A stretch of DNA of 64,000 bases. Origin: Leisingera thetidis (GTDB lineage Bacteria; Pseudomonadota; Alphaproteobacteria; Rhodobacterales; Rhodobacteraceae). The first letter of the stretch is position 1. Every line of letters starts with the position of its first letter. Below the pieces are notes generated by a model. The model saw only the letters and a program-made list of their open reading frames with translations. It made no database searches and was not told the origin of the DNA. Location of the stretch: positions 3,041,501 through 3,105,500 of the forward strand of contig NZ_CP109787.1 in the NCBI RefSeq assembly GCF_025857195.1, read 5' to 3'. The translations under genes and the position numbers were made by a program. This document shows positions 50,823-57,919 of this stretch, one piece after another.

Positions 50823-52028
50823 ATGTCTCAGGCATATATTTATGACGCAGTGAGAACGCCGAGGTCCAAAGGCAAAGCGGGCGGCACGCTGAACGAAGTC
50901 AAACCGGTCCGATTGGCCGCAGGGCTGTTGGAGGCTCTGCAGGAACGCCATGACCTCGACACCGCGAAGGTCGAGGACGTCATCCTGGGATGCGTCGCCC
51001 CCTTGATGGATCAGGGCTCGTGCATCGCCAAGGCCGCTGCGATGTCCGCCGGATGGGACGAGGCCGTGCCCGGTATGCAGCTTGACCGGTTTTGCGGATC
51101 GGGGCTTGAGGCGGTGAACATCGCCGCCGCCAAGGTCGGCTCGGGCCAGCAGGACCTGGTCGTTGCGGGCGGTCTGGAATCGATGAGCCGCGTGCCGCTC
51201 GGATCCTCCGGCGGCCCAATGCTCTTTGACCCGGAATTCGTCATCGAAAACAAGTCCGCCCCGCAGGGGATCGGCGCTGATCTGATCGCCACGATCGACG
51301 GATACAGCCGCGAAGATGTCGACGCCTTTGCCGTGGAAAGCCAGCGCCGTGCGGCGCATGCGCGGCACAATGGCTGGTTCGACCGCTCGGTCGTGCCGGT
51401 CCGGGATGAGTCCGGTCTGGTCATTCAGCAACGTGACGATTTCATCAAACCCGGCACCGATATGCAGAAGCTGGGGTCGCTGAAGGCCTCGTTCGCGCAG
51501 ATGGGCGGCTTTGGTTTTGACGACATGGCGCTGGCGAAGTACCCCGAAGTACAGGCCATCAACCACGTCCACACGCCCGGCAACAGCTCGGGGATCGTTG
51601 ACGGGGCATCGGCGGTCATGATCGGCTCGGAACAGGCAGGCAAGGATCTGGGGATGGAGCCGCGCGGGCGGATCGTCGCCTCAACCGTCATTGCCACCGA
51701 CCCGGTCATCATGCTGGCCGGTCCGGGACCGGCGGCGCACAAGTGCCTGGAAAAGGCGGGACTGTCCGTCAAGGACATCGACATCTGGGAAATCAACGAA
51801 GCCTTCGCCTCGGTCGCCCTGCGCTACATGAAGGATCTGGGCATCGACCACGAGATCACAAACGTCAACGGCGGCGCGATCGCGTTGGGCCACCCGTTGG
51901 GCGCAACCGGCGGCATGCTGGTTTCCACCGTGCTGGACGAGCTTGAGCGGCGGGATGCCAAACGGGCAATGGTGTCGCTGTGCGTCGCCGGCGGCATGGG
52001 AATTTCCACGCTTATCGAGCGCGTTTGA
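50823..52028 (+). CDS. acetyl-CoA C-acyltransferase (thiolase)
   Basis: This 401-residue thiolase has nucleophile C91 in LDRFCGSGLEAV, EINEAFASVALRYMKDL, NVNGGAIALGHPLGATGGML (His) and LCVAGGMG (second Cys). It cleaves 3-ketoacyl-CoA to acetyl-CoA and a shortened acyl-CoA. It lies between the acyl-CoA dehydrogenase and the FadJ-like gene, completing a beta-oxidation operon. FadA-type is more likely than biosynthetic PhaA because of this context. Confidence 0.92.
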   Translation: MSQAYIYDAVRTPRSKGKAGGTLNEVKPVRLAAGLLEALQERHDLDTAKVEDVILGCVAPLMDQGSCIAKAAAMSAGWDEAVPGMQLDRFCGSGLEAVNIAAAKVGSGQQDLVVAGGLESMSRVPLGSSGGPMLFDPEFVIENKSAPQGIGADLIATIDGYSREDVDAFAVESQRRAAHARHNGWFDRSVVPVRDESGLVIQQRDDFIKPGTDMQKLGSLKASFAQMGGFGFDDMALAKYPEVQAINHVHTPGNSSGIVDGASAVMIGSEQAGKDLGMEPRGRIVASTVIATDPVIMLAGPGPAAHKCLEKAGLSVKDIDIWEINEAFASVALRYMKDLGIDHEITNVNGGAIALGHPLGATGGMLVSTVLDELERRDAKRAMVSLCVAGGMGISTLIERV

Positions 52029-52042
52029 GAAGGAAGAGTCAC

Positions 52043-54184
52043 ATGGGCGAATTTACATACGAAAAAGACGCAGACGGCATCGTGACCGTGACCATGAATA
52101 TGGACGGTCCCGTGAACTCGATGAGCAAAGAGTTCGGGCCGCTCTATGCCGACATGGTGAACAAGCTTGAGGCCGAAGCGGGGCTGAATGGCGTCATTCT
52201 GACCTCGGGCAAAGAAACGTTCTTTGCCGGGGGTGACCTCAAGCGGCTGGTGGCGATCGAGCAGGATCAGCTGCAGGACGTGTTTGACGAGGTCGAGGGC
52301 ATCAAGGCTGATATGCGCCGTCTGGAAAAGCTGCCGGTTCCGGTGGTCGCCGCGATCAACGGCGCGGCTTTGGGCGGCGGCTATGAGCTTTGCCTTGCAT
52401 CAAACCACCGTATCGCCGCGGAAAACCCGAAATCCAAGATCGGCCTGCCCGAGGTCACGCTGGGCCTGTTGCCCGGTGGCGGCGGCGTTGTGCGCCTGAC
52501 CTGGCTGCTGGGACTGGAAGCTGCGATGCCATTCCTGTTGGAAGGCAAGCAACTGGCCCCTGCCGCAGCCCTGAAGGCGGGGCTGGTGCAGGAAGTTGTC
52601 GAGGCTGACGCCCTGCTGACCCGCGCCCGCGAATGGATCCTCTCCGTTCAGGGCGACGAGACGGCGGCAAGGCAGCCCTGGGACACCGAGGGCTATTGCA
52701 TTCCCGGAGGCGGGTCGAACTCGCCCAAATTGGCCCCCAAGATTGCGGGCGCTTCGGCGATGCTGTTCCAGAAAACGCGCGGTCTGCTGCCTGCGCCGGC
52801 CAGGATTCTGGACGTCATGGTCGAAGCCGGCAAGCTGGATTTCGACACGGCGCTGCGCTATGAAACCCGCCAGTTCTGCGCGCTGCTTGTGTTGCCCGAA
52901 GCGAAGAACATGATTTCGACCTTCTTCTTTGGTCTCAATCAGGTCAATGGCGGCGCCAGCCGACCCAAGGACATCCCGCGCAGCAAGGTGGGCAAGCTGG
53001 GCATTCTGGGTGCAGGAATGATGGGACAGGGGATCGCCTATTCCTCGGCCATGGCCGGCATTGAGGTCGTGTTAAAGGATATGACGCAAGAGGCTGCTGA
53101 TCGCGGCAAAGCCTATACCGAGAAACTGCTGGCAAAACGTGTCCAGCGGGGCCGCATGGACGAGGCGAAAGCCGCCGAGGTTCTGGGCCGGATCAAAGCC
53201 AGCGCCGACATGGAAGACTTGCGCGGCTGCGACATGATTATCGAAGCTGTCTTTGAAAAGGTCGAAGTCAAGGACAAGGTGATCGCCGAGACCGAAGAGT
53301 ATCTGGCCGAGAACGGGGTCTGGGGCTCGAACACCTCGACCCTGCCGATCACGCGGCTGGGGTCTAAAGCGCAGAACCCGAAGAACTTTGTGGGCCTGCA
53401 CTTCTTCTCGCCAGTCGACAAGATGCCGCTGCTGGAGATCATCGCGGGCAAGGAAACCTCGGACGAGACGCAGGCGCGGGCGTTCGACTTTGCCCAGCAA
53501 ATCCGCAAGACGCCGATTATCGTCGGGGACAAGACGGGTTTCTTCACCTCGCGCACGATCGGCACGAAGATCATCGAAAGTGTGCAACTGGTTGCCGAGG
53601 GGCATGATCCCCAGCGGGTGGACAACCTGTCCAGACTGATCGGGATGCCCACCGGGATGCTGTCGCTGCTGGACGAGGTGCAGATCAAGCTGGTGACGGA
53701 CATCTATCGCACGCAGATCGAAATGGGCCTGCTGGACCCCGCCGAAGAACAAAACCCCGAGGCGCGGGCGATGCTGGCGGACATGCTTGACAATCACGAC
53801 CGCCATGGCCGCGCGACCGGCAAGGGGTTCTACGACTACGCAGACGGCGGCAAGGCGATCTGGTCCGGCCTGTCCAAGTGGCGTAAGGATGATGCCGAGA
53901 TTTCGGACCGGGACATTCAGGACCGCATCCTGTTCCGCCCGGTTCTGGAAAGCCTGCGGTGTCTCGAGGAGGGCGTTCTGCGCAGCGCCGCCGATGGCAA
54001 TATCGGGTCGATCATGGGTATCGGAGCGCCGGTCCACACCGGGGGATACATACAGTATGTGAACACCTATGGCATGGATCAGTTCATCGCGCGCTGTGAG
54101 GAACTGGCCGGGAAGTACGGCCCGCGCTTCCAGCCCCCCGCAATCCTGCGCGAATACGCTGCGGAAGGGCGCATGTTCCAATAA
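52043..54184 (+). CDS. FadJ/FadB-like multifunctional enoyl-CoA hydratase/3-hydroxyacyl-CoA dehydrogenase
   Basis: This 713-residue bifunctional enzyme has an N-terminal crotonase domain (AAINGAALGGGYELCLASNHRIA, GLPEVTLGLLPGGGGVVRLTW, including the Glu pair) and a C-terminal NAD domain from about residue 312 (KLGILGAGMMGQGIAYSSAMAG, VGLHFFSPVDKMPLLEI). Enoyl-CoA is hydrated and then oxidised to 3-ketoacyl-CoA, which the neighbouring thiolase cleaves. The start at 52043 follows AAGGAAGAG 14 bp after the thiolase stop. It is last in the operon, with a hairpin at 54212-54235. Confidence 0.92.
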   Translation: MGEFTYEKDADGIVTVTMNMDGPVNSMSKEFGPLYADMVNKLEAEAGLNGVILTSGKETFFAGGDLKRLVAIEQDQLQDVFDEVEGIKADMRRLEKLPVPVVAAINGAALGGGYELCLASNHRIAAENPKSKIGLPEVTLGLLPGGGGVVRLTWLLGLEAAMPFLLEGKQLAPAAALKAGLVQEVVEADALLTRAREWILSVQGDETAARQPWDTEGYCIPGGGSNSPKLAPKIAGASAMLFQKTRGLLPAPARILDVMVEAGKLDFDTALRYETRQFCALLVLPEAKNMISTFFFGLNQVNGGASRPKDIPRSKVGKLGILGAGMMGQGIAYSSAMAGIEVVLKDMTQEAADRGKAYTEKLLAKRVQRGRMDEAKAAEVLGRIKASADMEDLRGCDMIIEAVFEKVEVKDKVIAETEEYLAENGVWGSNTSTLPITRLGSKAQNPKNFVGLHFFSPVDKMPLLEIIAGKETSDETQARAFDFAQQIRKTPIIVGDKTGFFTSRTIGTKIIESVQLVAEGHDPQRVDNLSRLIGMPTGMLSLLDEVQIKLVTDIYRTQIEMGLLDPAEEQNPEARAMLADMLDNHDRHGRATGKGFYDYADGGKAIWSGLSKWRKDDAEISDRDIQDRILFRPVLESLRCLEEGVLRSAADGNIGSIMGIGAPVHTGGYIQYVNTYGMDQFIARCEELAGKYGPRFQPPAILREYAAEGRMFQ

Positions 54185-54211
54185 GAGCGTCGGCGAGTAC
54201 AGCTCCAATCT

Positions 54212-54235
54212 CCTTGGCCACTGTCGTGGCCAAGG
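54212..54235 (+). terminator. hairpin after the beta-oxidation operon
   Basis: CCTTGGCCAC (54212-54221), loop TGTC and GTGGCCAAGG (54226-54235) form a perfect 10-bp stem 27 bp after the FadJ-like stop. No T-tract follows, so termination efficiency is uncertain. Confidence 0.55.
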
Positions 54236-54368
54236 AAGCACCAACGCGGGGATGCCAAGCCGTCTGGGCGTTGTGATCAGGCCAAGAAAAGCAAAACCCC
54301 GAGGGGTGGAGACGGGTCCGATGCGCTAATGACGGAGAGCTGTGTTTGTCGTCGGCTTTGCTCCCCTA

Positions 54369-54857
54369 TCACGCAGCCTCCTGGAACAGTTTGTCGATGA
54401 AGGCGATCTCGTTGATCACCTTTGCATAGCTGTGCGCCTTGTCGGTGACGATTGTAAGCGGCTGATATCACCGAACGGTGTCTCGCGCTTGGCACAGAAA
54501 TGCCCTTGCTGCCTTGGCATCCCGCCGCGCCGTCAGGCGGAAATCGATCAGCTGGCCGAACTGATCCACGGCCCTCCAAAGGTAACGCCAGCGCCCGCCC
54601 ACACGAAGGTAGGCCTCATCGACATGCCATTGCAGTCCGCGCCAGGAGCGGTGCCGGGCTTGGGCCCGCTTCCGGTTTTCGGGACCAAACTTTCGCACCC
54701 ATCGGTGAACCGTCGAGGCATCAACAGCAACACCCCGCTTGGCAAGCATATCCCGTACGTCCCGGTACGAAAGCGGGTAGCGGCAGTACCAGCGCACCGC
54801 CAGTAGGATGACCTCGCGCAGAAACCGGTGCCGCTTGAACGGATTGCGCCGGGACAT
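54369..54857 (-). pseudogene. IS6-family transposase remnant (nonsense codon and internal deletion)
   Basis: The minus strand reads MSRRNPFKRHRFLREVILLA, the zinc/HTH N-terminus, VDASTVHRWVRKFGP, WHVDEAYLRVGGRWRYLWRA (first Asp) and FRLTARRDAKAARAFLCQAR. It then meets TGA where relatives have a Cys codon (VR-C-Y). The same frame continues YQPLTIVTDKAHSYAKVINE (second Asp), jumps directly to AFIDKLFQEAA and ends at TGA 54369-54371. About 80 residues with the catalytic Glu are missing. The element is therefore inactive. It lies about 230 bp inside the right boundary of the 13.9-kb block and might have taken part in forming it. Confidence 0.85.
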
Positions 54858-55083
54858 CGCTCACTCCTCAGCTTCGGGCAACGATGTCTCTGACATCTCG
54901 ATGGTTAATGCAACGGACTCCTATAGGACAAGTTCTCCGCGGCAACACCACAACTACGCACGCCATCAGAGCAGCAATAGAGCGATCGCAAGCTTCGAAC
55001 TCGGAACTGAGCATTGAGCTTGGAATAGCGAGGTTCGAACGCGTCGATCAGTTTGGCCCAGTGCTCTATTGAAGTCTCGAGCG

Positions 55084-55121
55084 TACGCTCGAACCCGGCG
55101 AGTTGGGCGCTGGCATCAACG
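55084..55121. repeat. 38-bp direct repeat, right copy
   Basis: Matches 41147-41184 at 37 of 38 positions, within the DUF336 N-terminal fragment. It marks the right boundary of the 13.9-kb block. Confidence 0.85.
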
Positions 55122-55204
55122 ACAGCGATATTAATCGCAAAGCCATCCTGTGCAGCCTTGGCGCGCGCCGTGTCGATGACGGTGCGAATGATGTTCTGAT
55201 GCAT
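55084..55204 (-). pseudogene. N-terminal part of the DUF336 (GlcG/HbpS-like) gene
   Basis: From ATG 55204 the minus strand encodes MHQNIIRTVIDTARAKAAQD, then GFAINIAVVDASAQLAGFER, the N-terminal third of DUF336 proteins. After the 38-bp repeat the frame continues to 54905 in unrelated sequence (TLETSIEHWAKLIDAF and so on). The remaining two thirds are at 40872-41184. GGAGA lies upstream of the ATG. The gene follows the IclR gene on the same strand, so it was probably part of an IclR-linked operon with the MFS fragment at 40745. Confidence 0.8.
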
Positions 55205-55307
55205 GGGATCGTCTCCTTGTCCTGCGGAGCGCCGCCCGCTTGCAAGGACCCACTTCGGACGTGACAGCCTTGTTGGAAAGGGGCGACCATGCGAGAGCGC
55301 AATTTAT

Positions 55308-56024
55308 TCAGTGTTGCTGAACTTCGGCCGAAATTCTCAACATTTTCCACGCCGCATCGCGCATCCGGGCTTCGGTAAGTTCGCCTTTGGGACCGGTAAT
55401 GGCGAGTGCAGCTCGAACCTCTCCCTGTTCCCTGACCGGGATCGAAACGCAGTGACGATCAGGCGTGAAGAATTCGAAGTCGAGTGCGAAGCCCAGACGG
55501 CGAACCTCCAATAATCGCGCGTCGGTCACTCCATCCTGCGACAGATCACGGCGATGCCGCACGCGTGTCTCCAACGCAGGCATGAAGGCAAGGAAGACAA
55601 GACCCACAGCCGTTCCTTCCAGTGGTTCCCGTCGGTCCACCGGCGAGTTCATGTCGTCAGCGCCCGGGCCGCACACATCAAGGTACAACGCTTGATCTCC
55701 GCTGGGAACCGCAAGATAGGAGGCAAATCCCGTCCACTCGGTGATCCGCACAAGCGCAGGCTGCAGCGATGCCCGCAAATGGTCGTCGTCGCCCGCGATC
55801 CGCGCAAGGTTGAGGATGCGCGCCCCGAGATAATAAGCACTATTACCGGAGCGGCGATGCAGGTAGCCGAGGTTCGAAAGCGTGCGAAGGATATTATGCA
55901 CTGTGGTCATTTTAAGACCAGTGATGTCGGAAATCACGGCGAGCTGGGCACTGCCGCCCTGGCGGGCGATGACCTCAAGGATCACCGTGGCGCGTTCTAC
56001 CGATTGAATGGTACTATCAGGCAT
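55308..56024 (-). CDS. IclR-family transcriptional regulator
   Basis: This 238-residue protein has an N-terminal winged helix (IQSVERATVILEVIARQGGS, LAVISDITGLKMTTVHNILRTL) and the IclR effector domain (GTAVGLVFLAFMP, GFALDFEFFTPDRHCVSIPV, ALAITGPKGEL). IclR proteins bind small aromatic or aliphatic acids. It lies upstream of the DUF336 fragment on the same strand. After the interruption its original target genes are separated or truncated. It could also act on the dioxygenase operon 2 kb away, but there is no direct evidence. Confidence 0.88.
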   Translation of the reverse strand: MPDSTIQSVERATVILEVIARQGGSAQLAVISDITGLKMTTVHNILRTLSNLGYLHRRSGNSAYYLGARILNLARIAGDDDHLRASLQPALVRITEWTGFASYLAVPSGDQALYLDVCGPGADDMNSPVDRREPLEGTAVGLVFLAFMPALETRVRHRRDLSQDGVTDARLLEVRRLGFALDFEFFTPDRHCVSIPVREQGEVRAALAITGPKGELTEARMRDAAWKMLRISAEVQQH

Positions 56025-56206
56025 AGGACCATATTCAGCAATGCTGGGCGTTTGTCACGCTCTTCCTGCCTCACAGCTCGGGGCGCGTGAACCATTCCAT
56101 TGTGGCTATGGTGAGCATCGGATGCTGGCCTCAAAATAATCGCCCTGACCTACGGGGTCGCACGATGGCCCGTTGGCATCGCAGACCGCAGGCGAAACGG
56201 CCTCGG

Positions 56207-56653
56207 CTACGAAGATGAAACTGCGGCGCGCAGGCGTTCCGTCAGGTCGGCAATTTGATCGCGAAGCGCCCCGATATCCGTATCACCCCGGTCGACGGCT
56301 CGGGTGACGCAAAGACCGATGTCATGCGCCCTGTCCTCGAGACGCTTGCCCTTTTCCGTCAAGGTGACGGCCACGCGGCGTTCATCTTGAGAGCTGCGGC
56401 GGCGTTGAACCATGCCCGCGACCTCCATCCGTTTCAGCAACGGGGTGAGCGTGTTGGTTTCCAGGAACAGCACCTTCCCCAGTTCACCAACGGTCTGGCC
56501 GTCACGTTCCCACAGGGCAAGGAGAACCAGGTATTGCGGGTAGGTAAGCCCGAACTCCGCCAGCACCGGCCGATAAAGTCGTCCCATCGCGCTATTCAGT
56601 GAATAGATCGCAAAGCAGAACTGCTGATTCAGAGGCAGGGCATGTTTTGTCAT
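56207..56653 (-). CDS. ohrR: OhrR-like MarR-family peroxide sensor
   Basis: This 148-residue protein starts MTKHALPLNQQFCFAIYSLN, with the reactive Cys at residue 13 in the position conserved in OhrR. The MarR winged helix shows LTYPQYLVLLALWERDGQTV, LFLETNTLTPLLKRMEVAGM and RRSSQDERRVAVTLTEKGK. Oxidation of this Cys by organic hydroperoxides releases the repressor from DNA. It diverges from the ohr gene, and the region between them contains four ATCGC-type half-site pairs. Start 56653 leaves the Cys at the family position, while 56668 adds five residues. Confidence 0.9.
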   Translation of the reverse strand: MTKHALPLNQQFCFAIYSLNSAMGRLYRPVLAEFGLTYPQYLVLLALWERDGQTVGELGKVLFLETNTLTPLLKRMEVAGMVQRRRSSQDERRVAVTLTEKGKRLEDRAHDIGLCVTRAVDRGDTDIGALRDQIADLTERLRAAVSSS

Positions 56654-56670
56654 CTTGTCGTCACACATAG

Positions 56671-56751
56671 ATCGCAGGCGATATTATCGCAAGCGGTTGA
56701 TCGATGCATAGCTACGCAATATATATCGCTCGCGATACAATCGCAGTCGAT
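56671..56751. promoter_or_regulatory. OhrR operator array
   Basis: The ohrR/ohr divergent region has ATCGCAGGCGAT (56671-56682, perfect dyad), ATCGCAAGCGGT (56686-56697), TATCGCTCGCGATA (56724-56737, perfect 6-bp arms) and ATCGCAGTCGAT (56740-56751). All fit ATCGC-NN-GCGAT. The pairs lie near both promoters and explain mutual control by OhrR. Confidence 0.75.
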
Positions 56752-56765
56752 AAAAGGAACTCTCA

Positions 56766-57194
56766 ATGTCTGTCTCCCCAATCTATACCGCCCATGGATC
56801 CGCAACCGGAGGCCGCGATGGCACAGCCAAGGTTGCCGGCACCGACCTGGTGCTGAACCTCGCCCCGCCGACCGAAATGGGCGGCAACGGCAATGGCTAC
56901 AACCCCGAGCAGCTGTTCGCTGCGGGGTATTCCGCCTGCTACATCGGCGCGATGAAATTCGCGACCACCCAGGACGCTAGCCTGCCGAAGGTGCCCAGCG
57001 ACGTGGAGGTCGAAACCGCTGTCGGCATCGGACCGCGCGACGCCGGGGGGTTTGGCCTGAAGGTCACGCTTGCCGTTTCGCTGCCCGGCGTCAACAAGGA
57101 AGCCGCCAAGCATCTAACCGACGCTGCTCACCAGCTTTGCCCCTATTCCAATTCAATCCGGGGCAACGTCGAGGTGACCACCGAAATCCGGTGA
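56766..57194 (+). CDS. ohr: organic hydroperoxide resistance protein Ohr
   Basis: This 142-residue OsmC/Ohr-family peroxidase has the two catalytic Cys, C58 in AAGYSACYIGAMKF and C125 in AHQLCPYSNSIRGNV, plus NGYNPEQLF with the conserved Glu near the active site. It reduces organic hydroperoxides with lipoylated or other dithiol donors. AAAAGGAAC precedes the ATG. It is divergent from ohrR and controlled through the operator array between them. Confidence 0.95.
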   Translation: MSVSPIYTAHGSATGGRDGTAKVAGTDLVLNLAPPTEMGGNGNGYNPEQLFAAGYSACYIGAMKFATTQDASLPKVPSDVEVETAVGIGPRDAGGFGLKVTLAVSLPGVNKEAAKHLTDAAHQLCPYSNSIRGNVEVTTEIR

Positions 57195-57603
57195 CCACAG
57201 GCGGCGGCAAATCGTTTTAAAGGGAAATAGCCCCTCAAGCTTCGGCCGTAACATCTCGGTGCGGCCGAACTTCCTGGCGGGGGTCATGCTGCAGTTCGAC
57301 CATGCCAAAGCCGTCGAAGGGACCGCCAGCACGGAAGTTGCGGCTGGCTCATCGCCCCCGGTTTCGCCTCGCGCGCCCCTCGCATCCTCTGGTCTGCCCC
57401 GCGCGGCCGCTTTAAGGGTAGACTGAGAACAAGGATGCACGTCTAACACCCGGTTGTGCAACGGTGCTCTGCCCCTGCAAAATCCAACTTTCGGTGACCC
57501 AAGCTTGGGGAGCAGCAAGAGTAGCCGAAAACTCTAGTTTCAGGCGGTCCACTTTCCAGGAGGCAAAGCATCTTCTGTCTTTGAAAGACCATGTGTCCAG
57601 AAC
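57195..57603. other. 409-bp region without a recognisable gene
   Basis: Between ohr and the YCII gene there are open frames on both strands but none with family features, a good ribosome site or consistent codon use. It may hold decayed coding sequence. No hairpin terminator with a T-tract is evident. Confidence 0.4.
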
Positions 57604-57912
57604 CTAGCCGCTGTCTCCCATTTTGTTTTGCCTTATCAACACCTTGCTAATACGGACAGTTTCCCAGACATTGGCGAGCCTCAGCGGATCCTGTGCAATC
57701 ATCTCATCGACCGCCTCTAGGTGCGGTGCTTCGAGCAGGAAGAAGCTACCGGTCATTGTTTCCTGATCCCCGATTGTGAGCGGCCCGGACAGCAGCACGG
57801 TCAGGCCGTGCGCGTCCGGTGCAGTATCCAGATAGGCGCGATGCGCAGCCAGGTGCGACAGGCGGCGCTCTACCGCATCCGGTTTATCGAGCGCATGGAC
57901 AACGACATGCAT
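57604..57912 (-). CDS. YCII-related domain protein
   Basis: This 102-residue protein starts MHVVVHALDKPDAVERRLSH and shows the YCII pattern: LAAHRAYLDTA, LLSGPLTIGDQETMTGSFFL and the AVDEMIAQDPLRLANVWETV segment. The conserved His in HRAYL and Asp in AQDP are the putative active-site pair. The family is related to muconolactone isomerase and chlorohydroxyquinol-type dehalogenation/isomerisation enzymes (TftG). In an operon with an intradiol dioxygenase such an isomerase or HX-lyase role is plausible. It starts 7 bp after the TRAP permease gene. Confidence 0.82.
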   Translation of the reverse strand: MHVVVHALDKPDAVERRLSHLAAHRAYLDTAPDAHGLTVLLSGPLTIGDQETMTGSFFLLEAPHLEAVDEMIAQDPLRLANVWETVRISKVLIRQNKMGDSG

Positions 57913-57919
57913 GATTTAC

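Noticed and set aside
57153..57518. 121-codon minus frame after ohr
   Set aside because: It overlaps the ohr 3' end and has no domain, ribosome site or conserved pattern.
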